Assembly (NCBI GenBank): GCA_902729315.2
Contig: LR746268.1
Span: 5,997,501 to 6,061,500 of the forward strand
Direction: 5' to 3'
DNA from: Spirodela intermedia
Taxonomy: Eukaryota; Streptophyta; Magnoliopsida; Alismatales; Araceae
Length of the DNA: 64,000 bases
The notes under the pieces are model-generated. The model made no database searches and had not been told where the DNA came from. It saw only the letters and a list, made by a program, of their open reading frames with translations. A program made the translations under genes and the position numbers. Shown piece after piece: positions 11,882 to 25,409 of the stretch (the stretch's first letter is position 1; the number at the start of each line of letters is the position of its first letter).

Positions 11882-12306
11882 ATGACCAACAAGAGCAAGA
11901 ACATTCTTCTGGTCTCCTCCCAACACGATATTAAAATCTTCACCCGCCTGGCTGAATTCACGATTGGCCAAGCGAAGCTGACCAGATCAAAGGCTATAAT
12001 TCAGAGGAGCTAGCCAAACATTTTTCACACTTTTGAATATTATCCAAGGAAAGAATCCACGATACCAAGAAAACACACAAACGACAGCATGATTGAGAGC
12101 CGAGAATGAGTCCCTACATTTCCCAATGTAAGTAGAAGGTTTGTCCTTGTCAATTCTTGATGCTTGGTTGTAGTACTGTGCTGTTGTCCTATAATGCTTG
12201 TCCTTTTTACTCCTCTCACACCTCGCTAGATACGTACGAAATGCTGCGAGTGCATTGGGAACAGCAATGCCTTCATAGTTGACATTGGCATAGTACTCAT
12301 CGATTT
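11882..12306 (-). pseudogene. fragment of a CTR9 (PAF1 complex TPR protein) gene with introns
   Basis: CTR9 (VIP6/ELF8 in Arabidopsis) is the TPR scaffold of the PAF1 transcription-elongation complex. Two exon-like pieces are readable. Piece 1 (12306-12118) follows a pyrimidine-rich acceptor ending in cag and reads IDEYYANVNYEGIAVPNALA, then AQYYNQASRIDKDKPSTYIGK, resembling the CTR9 region around IDEYYADVKYE and RYYNKASRIDMHEPSTWVGK. Piece 2 (about 11984-11882) reads GQLRLANREFSQAGEDFNIV then LGGDQKNVLALVGH, like the following TPR (AFKIVLD-NVPALLGQ). An intron-like gap and acceptor are kept, so this was copied from genomic DNA, not from mRNA. Only about 100 residues of a roughly 1000-residue protein are present. 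The family match is from memory; the order of both segments supports it. Confidence 0.75.
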
Positions 12307-12937
12307 CTGGAAAGAAAAAAAAAGATGATCACAACGGAAAAAAAATGAGCGCGCATTGCAAGAAAATTCAACTGTGAAAGAAAAAGGGGCCCAAACGTGT
12401 GCAAGAGAAGGGCATACCCAGAGCTGGAAAAAAAAGAAGAGAAATTGACAATATGATTCAATCCTCACTGCAGTCAGCCTCACAAGGAAAGGTCACTGCT
12501 CTGCAAAGTAAGGAATGAGGGAAATGAAGTAGGTCAGTCATACGGAGGCAAGGAATATGCTTATTACAGAAAGAGGAAATAAAAAAATGGAATTACAAAA
12601 GCTACCATGGGAGGTGATCCAGGGAACCACAGCCATCTATCATCTATAAATCACAACTGAATTGGAGGGAAGTTCCACAGTAGGAGGTCAATCACTTCAA
12701 AATGATCACCATCCCTTGATGCTTTGCAGAGTACTTTGCCTTGTCTTTGTTGAGCTCTGCTCTCTTTCTTTTTCAACAATTGTCTCATTCTTCTTGTTGT
12801 CATTAAAGTTTTTGATTGCACTCTAGATCTATTAGTTTTTCTTTGAATAAAGGACTAACTTTTCCCTTCTCTTCATGACTTCACTCTCTCACATCTACGA
12901 ATTCTTCCCTACCTCTTCTCCCATGTTGACTTTTTTT
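12307..12937. other. non-genic sequence between the CTR9 fragment and the LTR-like repeat
   Basis: Probably intron from the CTR9 donor gene at its left end (runs of pyrimidines on the minus strand upstream of the exon acceptor), then unassigned sequence. No exon recognised. Confidence 0.35.
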
Positions 12938-15480
12938 TGCATGAGATTACCTAATTATTGTATAATAATCACTTAAACTTAAAATTTATAAAACTAGAAA
13001 TATTAATTTTTGAAAATTTAAAATATTTCAGTACAAAGAAATTAATTATAAGTTGATAAAAGTTTTAAAAATAGTGAAAAATTTTCAAATCGATTACAGG
13101 GATGTAAGATAATATTAGGTAAAAACTTTTATAATTTTTCTCAAACAATATTATTTTTTTTATAATTTTTAACCTAAATAATAAAGAAAAAAATATTTAA
13201 AATTTATGAAAAGAAAATTTTGGGTGAGTATGTCAAGATGATGTAAGCACCCCGACAAACATGATTGGGGTAAAAATAAAGTTTCACCCAATGATTTTTA
13301 TGTAAACAATTACATATGATTAAGTGATCAAATTAATTGAATGAATAATAGTTTTGAAATTTGAAATTAGAAAAAATATCATTAATTTATGTAAAAATTA
13401 AGTTTGAAATAAGAAAGATAGAGTTCAGGTGTCATAGTGTTGATCATCAAAATTTAAAATATTTAGGAGGATTATTGTATGATGTTCATAACCTCAAACG
13501 CTATCTTTGGGCATTCAAACAATGTGAGTAATTTCTAGATCTTCATGTAAAGTTTAGAATCTAATAAAGCTAGGTCCATACAATAAAAGGAGGCTTTTTA
13601 TTTCATCTACTATGTTATGTGGAGGTGACAACTCATCTTTTAGTGGATCATCTTCTTCTCGATGATAATTTATTCATCAATCAATCGGAGATGATTTCCT
13701 CAAAGAATCTATGATTTTTGTATTCAAAATTCTTAGTCATTTTTTTTTTGACCTTTGTATTTTGGTTAAACTTTCTAGAGGTCCCTTCTTTGATACTTCA
13801 CACACCCTAGTACATCAATCTGACATCACATTACATGAGCTGCCTAGTGTCACTTGATTCATAGCTGATGCCTCATGGCACTCTAATTCGGAATGGTTGC
13901 TTTATGACACTTGGTTTGGTGTTAGGTGCCCTATGATTCAAGCTAGTGTAATATCTCGTGGCACATTGGTCAAAGTTGAGTGCATCGTGATGCGAGCTAT
14001 TGTGGTGCCTCATGACATGTTGTCATCATATGATTCAAGGTGGGCTTTATGACACATTGATTAGAGCTAGGTGCCTTGTGATATGAGCTGTTGCCTTTGT
14101 GCCACGTTTTTCTAATGTAGGGTGTGCCTCTCAAAATCCTTGGTTAGTTGCTAACAATTATCCTTGAAAAATGTTGATGAAATTTTTATCAATGATCGAG
14201 TGATTCTAATGACTTAATCATTGATTGGCACTCTATAGAAAAATCACTATTTAATCATATTAAAAAAATATAAATTTTGGCTCTAGTAGGATTCAAATCC
14301 TCGTCAATTATTGGACTACATGTGAGAGAATATGAATTACCCACATACCTTTGACCTAATAATGTATGAAGTTGGTTCCTTCTTTTAAGTTAGATGTATT
14401 TTTAATATAAAGATATTAAAATATGTCAACAAGTGGTGAAGTAGGTTTAGTCCCACATTAGTTGTTTTTCAACAGCTCTCTTTTTGTCTTCAATATCTTC
14501 TCACTTGCCCATGTGTGTGTGACCGCTCCTTACCTTACACTTGACCTCCCATCAATGATGTGGAAGAGGAGTGACACACATGTGTCATGATTGGCTAGTA
14601 GGTCTCTTGGCTCCTCTAACTATGCCTCCAACCTACGTGTGGGTCTTGATTGGCTAGTAGGTCTCTTGACGATGCCTCTATCTCATGTGATGGGCTGGTT
14701 GGCCAGCAAGTCCTTTCTTTTTTTATATGTATTTTTATTTTTATTTTCTTTATTTAATCTCAAAATTATGATTATAAAAATTATATAAATTCACATGAAA
14801 TCACATAATTAGCCAAAAATTCACCTTAATGAACTAAAAACTAATTTTCTCAATTTAACATAAATATAAATCTATTTATTATGATTTAAGGTTTAAAATA
14901 TATTATTAATTAATTATGAACTCATGATAATAAAGACTCATTATTACCCACGAGTGGAGGTCCCATAATAATATTGGATTGGATCTTTGATGCAATCCTA
15001 TAGAGGGTTGGAGGAAGATGAGGAAAATCATTTGAAAATACTATATGTAATATTAAATTATGCCCTATAAATAGATGTCTCTTTTATATAAGGGAAAATA
15101 TAAGAGGTATTCACTCACAAAGAAAACACTATAGCCTCATAGGTTTGAGGTGTAGCCGATATGAGATGGCTAATCTCTAGTTCTTTGGAAATTTTCATTG
15201 GATTTTTATTCCCCCTCTCTATGGAGATGACTAATTGTTCTTATATATGTTCTCATTTTTCTACAGTCATATTGCTTTATGATAAGCATCAGACAAGTCA
15301 CTACGATCCATCATACCCTTGTCTTTGATGTGATATGCTCTAGTCAAATCCCAGTCCTTTTTTGGTTTGTCAATGATTGCTCGACTAATCAAGTCAAAAT
15401 CTCATTTTACAAAGCTAGCTCATCTCCAAGCCAAGCACTTTCCATGTGGTTGCCCCTTTGTTAATAAGGACGCAACAACA
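12938..15480 (-). repeat. LTR-like repeat, 3' LTR of a Ty3/gypsy relic (inverted partner at 25410-27166)
   Basis: Read on the minus strand, the repeat begins TGTTGTTGCG directly after a polypurine tract and ends in a CA at 12938. Its distal 2 kb (12938-14955) is alignable, with much divergence, to the reverse complement of 25410-27166. Shared blocks include aaatttataaaactagaaa, a gatgtggaagaggagtg-like block and a long AT run. Inside are degenerate tandem copies of a 50-60 base unit (about 13820-14110, repeating tgcctcatgacac-like text) and two copies of tgattggctagtaggtctc (14589 and 14649). No coding capacity. Confidence 0.6.
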
Positions 15481-18310
15481 CTCCCCCCCAATTTTCACAC
15501 CTTGTCCTCAAGGTGAAAACCTAAGAACTAGTGAAAAATGTCACGAGTTGACTCCCAAGTAGCTGCCTTAGACTACAAGCCATTCTATTGGATCATAACT
15601 TTTCGCCCAAAAGTTTGATGCATGACTTCTAATACTTAGTCTAATTTGGTCGTCCAACACAAGTCTTTATCAATAGGTAATTGGGCTTGAGTCTCGTAGT
15701 CATCCCTCATGACAACACACTTGTTTTATGACACAGAATATGGGGTATGTTGTAGCTGACAATAAAATTACTCAATGATAAACCCAATTACTTGGTGAAT
15801 ACTCCACACCTTGATGCTTTTGATCTGCAGTGACCTTCATTCTAGCTTGAGTTGCTTGAATATGGGTTTTGAGTTAAGAAAATAGCTCATCTTGTTCTTG
15901 AAGGAGTTGATTGACACCATTGATGTGGGTGGTAGTGGCTTCATATTGAAATGAGATGAATCATGTGAAAGTGTTGAAGGTGGTGTTGTATCACCATTTC
16001 TCTCATACAAGCCATTGATGCCATTGATATAGACAAATATCCTGCAAAACATCAAAGATAAGCTTTCAAACCTCTATTAACCACCTTTGTTTGACCATTC
16101 ATTTGGTGGTGATAGAAGTTGGTGCATTATAAGATTCCTTATAAATGGAGTACCAGATGTCAAAATAAGCTTAAGAATATCTAATCTTAATATGAGAGGA
16201 GAGAAGATATAATACTATGGAGTTTCACCATATCATGAATGAATACATGTGTTACCTCTACTAGTATGAAGGGGTGTTTAAGTAGTGAAAAATAGGTGCA
16301 TTTTCTGAGTCAATCGACAACGACAAGAATTATGTTGAATCCTTTAATAAAATCTATGGAGGGACTATCCCATATCCTATCATGGATAAGAAGAGGTTGA
16401 AGGAGGCTAGTTGAAGAGAGGGCTTCTACCTTGTTGCGTTGATAGATGGAGTAGTTGCTCACATATTCCTTGACACAAACTTTCATCTTGTACCATAACA
16501 TATTTGAAAAGATTCTCTTCTAGGTCCACATAAACTCAAAATTTCCTTCGAATGTGGAGTCATGAAACTCATACATGATTGTCAAAATCAACAATGAAAC
16601 CTTTGAAAGCACATGTCAACCTATGTAAAATAACAATTAATGTTGGAGTGCGTACTTAGGCTAATAGGACAAGTAGAGTGCCAATTCGGCATTAATGATA
16701 TTGAGGGCCATGCCTATCACATATTCTCTTTAAATATGATCAAAGTCAAAGAGAATGCTACAGAAAAGCACCATGGGTAGCAACTCAAATAGTGCAAGAT
16801 GATGGGAGAAGGCATCTACTATCTTATTCTCAATGTCAAGTTTGTAGAGGATGTGAAAATCAAAGCCAATAATCTTTTAGTAATATTGTAATACGTATCA
16901 TTGATTTAGGATGAGCTTGAGAGTTCATTGGTAGATGTAAATCATAAAATGCCACCCCAACTAGTGACATCATTTGAGGATGACCAAGATGACAACTATC
17001 AACTCTTGTCATAACTATTTTTAATCTCCTAATGGATGATAGAGCCTTATTGAGGAAGATGATGGGTCTTTATTTTTGCATCAGGACTACATTAACTCCT
17101 CATCCCGACATATTAGCTTTCAACTCAAAGGCCTAAGAGAAATCAATGAGAGCTAAGATAAGGGTGGAGGTTAGTGTTACTTTGAATTGATGAAAGTCAT
17201 CCTCTATGTTAGACATATATTAGAAGTCATCCTCCTTGACTCTAACTCGAACCAAAAATGTTTCAAGGTCTTGTCAACTCACTCTTGTGTAGTATTATTT
17301 GGTTGTTGGCTTTTATAATGATATTGAACTGTTGCGACGAAGTTTATTCGATGGTACCATATCCGACAATTAACCATCTTTAGTAATTGGTGAGGCCAAG
17401 AAATCCTTTGAGTTCTCTAAGGGTTTTTTGTGTAAGCCAACTAAATATTGCATAAATCATCTCAAGTCCATGTGGCTGAGGTAGATGATTCTTTCTTAGC
17501 CAATTGAACACTTTGTGGGGTTGACTTATAATTAGTGTTGTGCAAGTTTGGCAAGGAAAAGCTCTAGGTGATGCTGATGTACCATGGCGATAGTGTTGTA
17601 GATGAGAATGTCATTAAAAAAAAGATCAAAGCTTCACAAATAAGGTTGAGAAATGTAGTTCATGAGCACTTGAAACGTCGTTGGTGCATTTGTAAGATCA
17701 AACATATGACAAAGAACTCATAGTGTCCTTCATGCATTTGATAAGCCATATTTAAAATGTATACATGATAAAATATGATATGATGATAGTTAGAATAAAG
17801 GTTGAGCTTGGTGTTGTGAAGTTCTTCAAGAAGCTTGTTGATGGGTATGAACAAGTGGTAAAAAATGGTGACCTTGTTGATTGTGTAGTAGTCAACGTAG
17901 AAGTACCATTCACCCATCTTTTTCTTGACAAGAAGTGTTGGGTTAGAGATGGGGCTTATAGATGATTAGATGATCCTTGCATGGAACATCTCACCCACCA
18001 AGTACTTAGTTTCTTTCTTCTTGAAGTGAGGGTATTGGTGTTGACGGGACTAACATATAACTTTAGGTTGATGGCATGCTCAACATCATAATTTGATAGA
18101 AAGTCAAGTCACTCTTTGAAAACTTGAGAAAACTAGGAGTAGATGGTGGGAAGGAGACCCAAGGGGTCAAGAGTGAGAGACACTTGGTCAGATATGTTGG
18201 TTGTCATCTAAAAGAGCTCGATGATGAAATTGTCACATTGCTTCATGTTGTAGAGAGAGCCTTGAAGGAGATATTGTTGTTTGAAAACTTATCTCAATTT
18301 ATCAAGAAAA
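15481..18310 (-). mobile_element. Ty3/gypsy retrotransposon relic 1 (pol region, minus strand)
   Basis: A polypurine tract (minus-strand aaaattgggggggag, at 15481-15495) sits after the end of pol at the low-coordinate side. Upstream on the minus strand come an integrase C-terminal relic (15837-16055), the integrase zinc-finger and start of the catalytic core (16310-16501: SIYQRNKVEALSS, IHDRIWDSPSIDFI, FNIILVVVD), RNase H remnants, and reverse transcriptase (17660-17960: FYVDYYTINKVTIFYHLFIP, AYQMHEGHYEFF). The DHAINL-type motif before RT is recognisable near 18060. Stops and frameshifts break every domain, so the element is dead. Gag and the 5' LTR are not recognisable. Confidence 0.85.
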
Positions 18311-20684
18311 GAGTTTAAAATTTAATTTTTTTATTACAAGTAGATTAATTTCTATAGATTTACCAAGTAAGAAGAATTAGCATGAAATGTCAAATCTCAA
18401 ATACCCTAAATATGAAAAGGAGTAGATTGGGGCATAAACAGTTAAGCACAACATCTAAAAGATGGAGCTTAATTAGTCATGTAAAAGAAGGAGAAAGAAG
18501 GCCCAAAAAAGACATGGTATATAAACTTATAGGAGGGCAAATGAGAGGGGGCTTTTCTTTTGCACCCAAATAGGAGGTGATGGTTGGGTGATACACAATT
18601 GAGGCGTTAGGGTTGCAAGCATGATCTCTCCACTTTTATCTCTCACTTCTATCTTTGATTTCTCATGTCTCGGTGGTGACACCAAGGCAAATGAAAAGAG
18701 ATTTGTATCAAATCATTTACTTTATTTTAGATTTATGATTTTTCTTAGATACCTCTTGATGAACTCGAATTAGAGGTTAAATATGTTGTTGTGATACAAC
18801 CAAGTTCATAAAAATAATATTTATAAAAGCTCACTCTTATATTTAAGATAAATAAGGGTCGATCCTTAAGAAGTATGGGTAATAAGAGTACAAATTCTAC
18901 TTATTTTATTTCTTATATATATATATATATACGTGAAATTGTGAAGGGTGAAATTAAATGTAAAAGTGTGAAGATAAGAGTTATAAAAAGTGTGACAAAG
19001 GGGAGAGAATGAATCTAACACAATAGAATGATAGAATAAATGATAAAAGTAGTTTGAATTAAAAGTTAATCTATCCATGGAAAGAATTACAAGGATGCTT
19101 CAAATCTGGATCTTGCACAAATCTCGTTGTGCGTCAGTTCTAGGCTAAGTGATGCCCGATCCGTGACAATCTTAATACGCTCCAAGTAATCTCTTCTTCA
19201 CGACAATCTTAGGCACGAGAATGCCATTGATCATGCCTTAATTTTCCTCTTGTTTCCTTTGGCTAGCCACTATTAGAGAGAGAACCAAAAAGCACCCTCA
19301 AAGAGTGGGGCAAGATGTCATAATCCTCTTGAGAGTTAGGCCCCTCTAATACATGGTTAAGATTAATAATCTACTCTCTTATTAGACGACCCAGATAATT
19401 CCATGAGGGCGGCGCCCTAATCCTTCTCTTAGTCTCATCTTAAGGCGTCCTAAGATAGATAGCCTAAATCTTATTTCTTGATAAATCTTTTAAGTCCAAA
19501 TGGGCTTAGGCCAAAGTGAAACCCTTTTTTAGGCCTATAAACATATTAAGCCAGCCCTCTCCATAAGACTTAGGTTTTTCATTGGACTGAAGGCTTAGAC
19601 TTCTTCTATTCTTTCAACTCATAATAGGAGTTCACCTAAATCCTTACAATCAAATAGTTATCAAGAAAATGTGAGAGAATCACCACTTGACTTCATAAAA
19701 GTCAAGTAGGGTTAGTCTCATAATATAAATAAAATAAGTATAATAATATGTATTAGGACTTAAATAATAAAATATAATGAATGTCATAAAGAATTAGTAA
19801 TACATGTATAATTATATTATCTACTCATTAATTAGCATCTATATATAAGATATTAATGCATCGATGCAACTATTAATTTATAATTATCATCTCTCTTTCT
19901 TTTGAATTCAATTTTTTTTATTTCTTTGAAAGATCATTTTTTAAGATTTGTTGACAAAATCGTCAAGTATATCACTAGAAATTATTGATGTAATCAGTTT
20001 CCTATCTTCAATAAGTTTTTTTCCAATTTTAGAAAGTGTTAAGAATAGGGTTTAAAATTTTACAAGAATTATTTTTTATTTTTTCTTTCTTTTTTACCTT
20101 TCCTTGGATTGAATTTGATTGCATGAGTGTCACATGGATTTAGGTTAATATCTTTTGGAAAAACATAGCGTAGTTTGTTTCTTATTTTTTATAGTTTTTT
20201 TTGTAATTTTAGAATATATTTAGTATAAGCTTCTAGATTTTACAATAACTATTTTCTCTATTTTTTATGTTGTCAATTTTTGATTTTCAACTTGTAGTAA
20301 TTTTGTTGTTGAGAGAGTGACATGGTGAATTATGAGATAATTTTTGAAGATATTAAATTAGAGTTATTTATCTATATTTATTGAATTTTTCCTATTTTTT
20401 AGAGTAAGATACCTTTGATGTTCATAATTTACAAAAATTGCTATCTGATTCTTATTTTTTCACACTTTTTATATTAAAATGATGCTTTGAACTTTCTGAT
20501 TTTGTTGAGGATCGACCTGAAATTCATATAATTAAAGAGATTTTATTTGAATTTTCAGTTATAAATATTAAATTTTAGTGCTTAAATTAATAACGACTTT
20601 GGGCACATCATCTCTTTCGTACTTTCATTATCTTGTGGAGAGACGTCCTTTCCGTGTGGGGTTGATCGGAGTGAGGATCACATC
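18311..20684. repeat. AT-rich repeat-block DNA without genes, including a gypsy LTR-like stretch
   Basis: No coding signal. A TA dinucleotide run lies at about 18913-18932. The part from about 19700 to 20684 is very AT-rich with repeated phrases such as ttacaataact/ttacaagaatt after an attttag-like string (about 20025-20070, 20205-20250 and 20400-20440), giving a loose 190-base periodicity. Its right end touches the polypurine tract of gypsy relic 2, so at least this end is probably that element's 3' LTR on the minus strand. Confidence 0.45.
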
Positions 20685-21676
20685 AATTTCCCCCCTAATA
20701 GACCCCACCTTGCCCTCAAGAGTCAAAATAAAAATGACTTACGAATCTTTGTGGCTTCCTCTTGAGTGGCTTTAGAATCTGAAAGACCCTCATATTGAAT
20801 CAGACATTCAGCCCATGGGGGTGTTGATGAATTTGAGAATATATTTTGGGGTGACCACCTAAGTGGCATCCTCATCTACATGGAGTGGTAAGACATGCGG
20901 CAGTAGAGAGCTTGCCATAATTACGAGATGTGGAACATAGAATAAATGCTTGTGAACACTAGCAGCTCTATGGAATATGCAACCGGGATGATTTGTGCTG
21001 AAATTTGACTGAAATAATAGGAGGCTAATTTATTGTTAGGCCTCCATCCCAATGAGTGAAGCCGATACAACCATAGACGCATAAATACTCCATCTCCCAC
21101 CTTGAATTGTATGTCCCTTCACTTTTGATTGTCATGTGCCTTCATATGAGCTTGGGCTTGACTTAGGCAACTCTTTAGTTGATCTAGGACTACATCACAC
21201 TCTTGGAAGAGACAATTCACCTATGTGACTAATGTCTACATGTGCTCATGTGGGAGGAGAGTTGAAGGGTTCCTTCCATAGATGGCTTTAGAGAGTGAGA
21301 GGCATGTAGAGGTGTTGAAGTTGGTGTTATCTCAGAATTCTGTTCAACTAAGCCATATGCTCCATTGTCGAGGTTGATCTCCAACAAAACACTGGAGTTA
21401 GGTCTCCAACCCATGCTTAACCACCTCTATCTAACTATCAATCTAAGGATGGTATGAACTGCTGCAGCAAAAGGTGGGTCCCTTGGCACTTGAATAGCTC
21501 GCACGACTCATCAAGATGTGATCTGTCTGTGATAAGTGATGTCAGAATATTGTGAAGGCAGACAACATCCTTGAATACAACTTGCACAACCTCTAGAGCA
21601 TAGAATGGATGTTTGAGCATCTAGAAGTTGACATATTTGTTGAGATGGTCAATAGTGATCGGGATCATCTTAAACT
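20685..21676 (-). mobile_element. Ty3/gypsy relic 2, 3' portion (integrase end and polypurine tract)
   Basis: The minus strand shows a polypurine tract (20686-20697) after a LEGKV-type end of pol. Integrase C-terminal remnants lie at 21229-21414 (YGLVEQNSEITPTSTPLHAS, same layout as relic 1) and catalytic-core remnants at 21438-21660 (HLNKYVNF, LKHPFYALEVVQVVFKDVV). The reading is interrupted at 21677 by the copia insertion and resumes at 32727-34183. Many stops and indels. Confidence 0.8.
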
Positions 21677-21951
21677 TGTCAAATTTAAACAATTGGTTCT
21701 GTTTACACATCTTCCCCTTGTTTTTATGTCTTTCTTTTCTTTTATGATGTACCTCTCTACTTGAACCAGGTTGAACCTAAGAGGGTCTAGTTCACTGTAC
21801 TATTTTAGAACTGGTCTATATAAATCAGTCCCACCCCTCATTTTGAAGACAACGAAGTGTTTTCCTCTTCTAGGGGTTTCTTTCTTTTTCCTTCATTCGT
21901 CCCTTTTCTGTGTTGGCTGCAGTGGTCAAGAGTTGAAAGAGAAGCTTGACA
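21677..21951 (+). repeat. 5' LTR of the Ty1/copia relic
   Basis: About 275 bases beginning TGTCAAATTTAAACAATTGG and ending GCTTGACA. It matches the 3' LTR at 32461-32726 along its length (shared: ggtctatataaa, gaagacaa-gaagtgttt, gaggtttctt-like text, gtcaagag-tgaa). It contains a TATA-like tctatataaa at about 21812. The two LTRs differ at many positions, so the insertion is old. Confidence 0.9.
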
Positions 21952-21963
21952 TGATATCAAAGC
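21952..21963 (+). other. copia primer-binding site
   Basis: tgatatcaaagc directly follows the 5' LTR and differs by two bases from TGGTATCAGAGC, the usual copia site complementary to initiator tRNA-Met. Confidence 0.75.
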
Positions 21964-24900
21964 ATTGGTGATCAAAAAATCATAAGATAAATGAATGGAT
22001 CAAATTTGTTGATCATTAATTACACATGAAATACATTTGAATATTTTTTTACATGTGAACTTTGTAAAGATTACAATGTAGTGATGTTAAATGTCCATAT
22101 GGTACTCAAGGAATATGGTTGAGTCATGTTTCAAGGTTTAAATTTGGAATAATTTATCACTCAAAATTATTAGTTAGTACTTCCTATGGAAGATGGTAAT
22201 ATTCACAAAAAATCCATTAAGGAAAGTAATGATTGGCACATTCAATTTCATGAGAATCTTGAAAAGACATTGATTTTGAAACCTCATACATAGTACTAGA
22301 TGTAGATGATTTTAATTATTACATCATTCTATTATTGATACTAGAAATTATATTTAATTCAAAATATTTTAAAATTCAGGTTTTCTAACTATTATTAAAA
22401 AATAATTAAAATATAATTTAAAATATTATAATAATCAAAGTAGTGATGAATTATATTTAAGTCACTATACTATATGACTACTTTATATTTTAATTCATTT
22501 AAAGAATTTAAAATTAATGTCAAATAAAAATTTACCATTTATTAAGAGTTATTACATGCTACATTTTAATCATAACAGACTCTAGAGAACATGTATGAAC
22601 TGATACATACTAGGTATATTTTTTAATATTCAATAGAAATGTACATTGACTTACCAAATATGCTAGCCTCAAAATATACATTCGTATTTTTTATCAATTT
22701 TAGACTTTGGACGTTGTGTAATAATAGAAAATAGGGGAGGATTTAGAATCAACGTTTGCTATAGACTCAACCTTTCTCAAATGACTAATAAGTGTTGAAA
22801 AATCATCCACGACTTCTTTGCTATCACAAGTTTACCCATAACAATTGAGCAGTCATTGAAGTTAAGATGAAATAGTGAGAAAATATGAAGTTGATCAATG
22901 AAATTCAATACAATTGTTATTAGCTTGAATCAAATACAAGTGCAAACATCTTCATGAATTAAATAACTTTCATATTTAAAGTGGACCAAAAAAATCAAGT
23001 TCCACTTTCAAAAATGAGAAAAACTCAATGGTAAAAATTCTTATATTTTACATTGAAGATATTCTTTTGATTATATTTAGATTTAATCATTCAAAAGAGT
23101 CAGCTTTATAATCATCAATGAGCCACCAAAATTTGTGAATCTAGAGGAAAATTTTAGGGGTAAAAAAGATGAGAGCTGAATTTGATGACGAGGAATTTTC
23201 AACTAAATAGAAGTTTAGGGGATTCATTATAAATCATAGTCTCAATAAGTTATCCACATAGGAGGTTTATTAGAATCTATGTTTGATGAAAAAAGATTAA
23301 AAAAATTTAAATTACTTGGTCATAAGCCAAAATACAATTAAATTAGCTCGAGTCTAGCAATTGATGTAATATTAAGATAGTGAAAAATCCTTGGTTTAGC
23401 ATATTTATAAAAAATCTCTTTGAACAAGAGGAACAACATCTTTTAGACATCCTAGTTTTTTGGTGGCAATTGTACAATGATGTCCCTTGAAACTTGAGTC
23501 TACATGGATTATAATATAAGTGGAGACTTGTGTGGGCCTGCACTTCAAGTGCAACAATTATTTGGAAGCTAGTTTCTTGATATTTCTACATATCAAATTC
23601 TTGTTTCGGTCAGCCATTGATGGTGCTGATGCATTGACTTGAACTTGATACCAATTAAGATTTATTGAAAAACCCTACATGTTTCTAATAAAAAATATTT
23701 TGTCTTCTATTTAGTAAGTATGATAATATACTCCACAATATTATGTTTGTGCCTTTCATTAGGGTATTTCTAAAGTGGTGATTTAACTCTAAATAAAAAG
23801 TTACTAAAATTTATGTTTCCTAGCAAATAATCATCCATGACAATCATAAAGTATAAATATTTCCAAAATATCATATTTCTTGCTTTTCCTTATGGTATTG
23901 TCAAATGGTGGTTTCTTATTATTAATAAATAAAAGACATTATATTAACATTTTTTTTGAGTAAATAATAAATATTCATGCTAATTAATATTATCAATTTA
24001 CTTGAAACTATTGTATTTGTGCTCTTAGAAGGACAAAAAACTGCATTTTAGATGTAAAACTACATACAAATTTATATGTAACAGATTTTGCTCAAAAGCA
24101 TTTAATAGGGATAGCATATAGAATTATGTAACTCCTCATTACAACTGTACATTCAACTGTAGATAATAAATAATAATTTGTTTCAATAAATAGTTTCCAT
24201 GATTAATTCATCATCCTCATAAATGTGATGGTCGGCACATTTGTTAATGCAATAACTTTCCTACTTAGACATAAAGTCCCACATTAGACAACAATAACTT
24301 TCCACTCATCAATGGAATGAATCAACATTTTTCATCATTTAAGAAAACATCTTGAGGGTGCAATGTATAAAAAGCATATAAGACTGACATTCATCCATGT
24401 GAATCTTATAATATTTAACTTTGTCAAAATATACTTTGAAATTAGAAACTATAGAACATAAATTATGTGACTTTTATTTCAAACTCTTTATCTAGCCAAT
24501 CTTCTATGAATTTAGATGCTTCTTAATTTTTAGATTATCACTAAAGAAAACATACTTTTACTATGATGGGAATCAATTATGGTTCTAAATAGATTATGGG
24601 GTGGATATTTATCCTTTGGTGGATACATAAGCTTCCAATACATAATTATTATTTCTTCATAACTTTACATATTCTAATAAGTAATATTTAATAATAGTGA
24701 TTAGTAATTATAAATATAAGCTAAAATATCAAATTCTTGCCTTTTAGTCCAATACTCATAGTGTTCATTTATATATTGATAAAATTTTCATTTTTGGAAA
24801 ACTATAGCAATTATTCATCACAACTATTCATTATGATTCTATGAAAAATATTCTATTTTTTCCCTTTAATACTATATTTTATGTGCTGGTTTTCTTATAA

Positions 24901-25409
24901 AGAATAAATAATATTTATTATTTATGCATAAAATTTACATTTGTCTATCTAATAATTGTTTTTGATCATTTGTAAGTGTCAATGTACTTAAACATATTAT
25001 CTTCCTGCACTTAATAGGTTACATCTAAAGTGGTGGCATTTTCAAGGTCAATAAATAGTAGGTAGAAACATTTCTAAAGTTTAAATGTTGGCAATAAATG
25101 ATACATATTCCTAGCAAAAGTAGCTATTATATAAATATCTCTTTGAAATATTATACTCATGCCCTCTAATCGATTGTCTTATATTATTATCATTTATTGA
25201 TATAATTTTCCTTTTTGCATAAATACTAATTACACACCTTTATCAATAGTTATGATTATATTAAAAAGTATTATATTCATGCCCTTAATATGAGGCTTTT
25301 AAACTATTGATTTATTTATGAATAAATAAGAATAATAATAAAAAATAATTTAGTCATAAGATTTATATTTTCTCAATTGACACTTTATAAATTTTATTTA
25401 TATTCTTAC
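21964..25409. other. AT-rich sequence inside the copia element, no gene seen
   Basis: This lies between the primer-binding site and an LTR-like repeat, and pushes gag about 7 kb away from the 5' LTR. It is far too long for a copia leader, so it is probably a later insertion or several. Minus-strand readings near 22700-23640 loosely resemble decayed copia pol, but I would not name a domain. No host gene. Confidence 0.4.

Noticed and set aside
11041-12940. Helitron carrying the CTR9 fragment
   Set aside because: I could not find a convincing TC start and hairpin-CTRR end flanked by A and T; the capture mechanism is left open.
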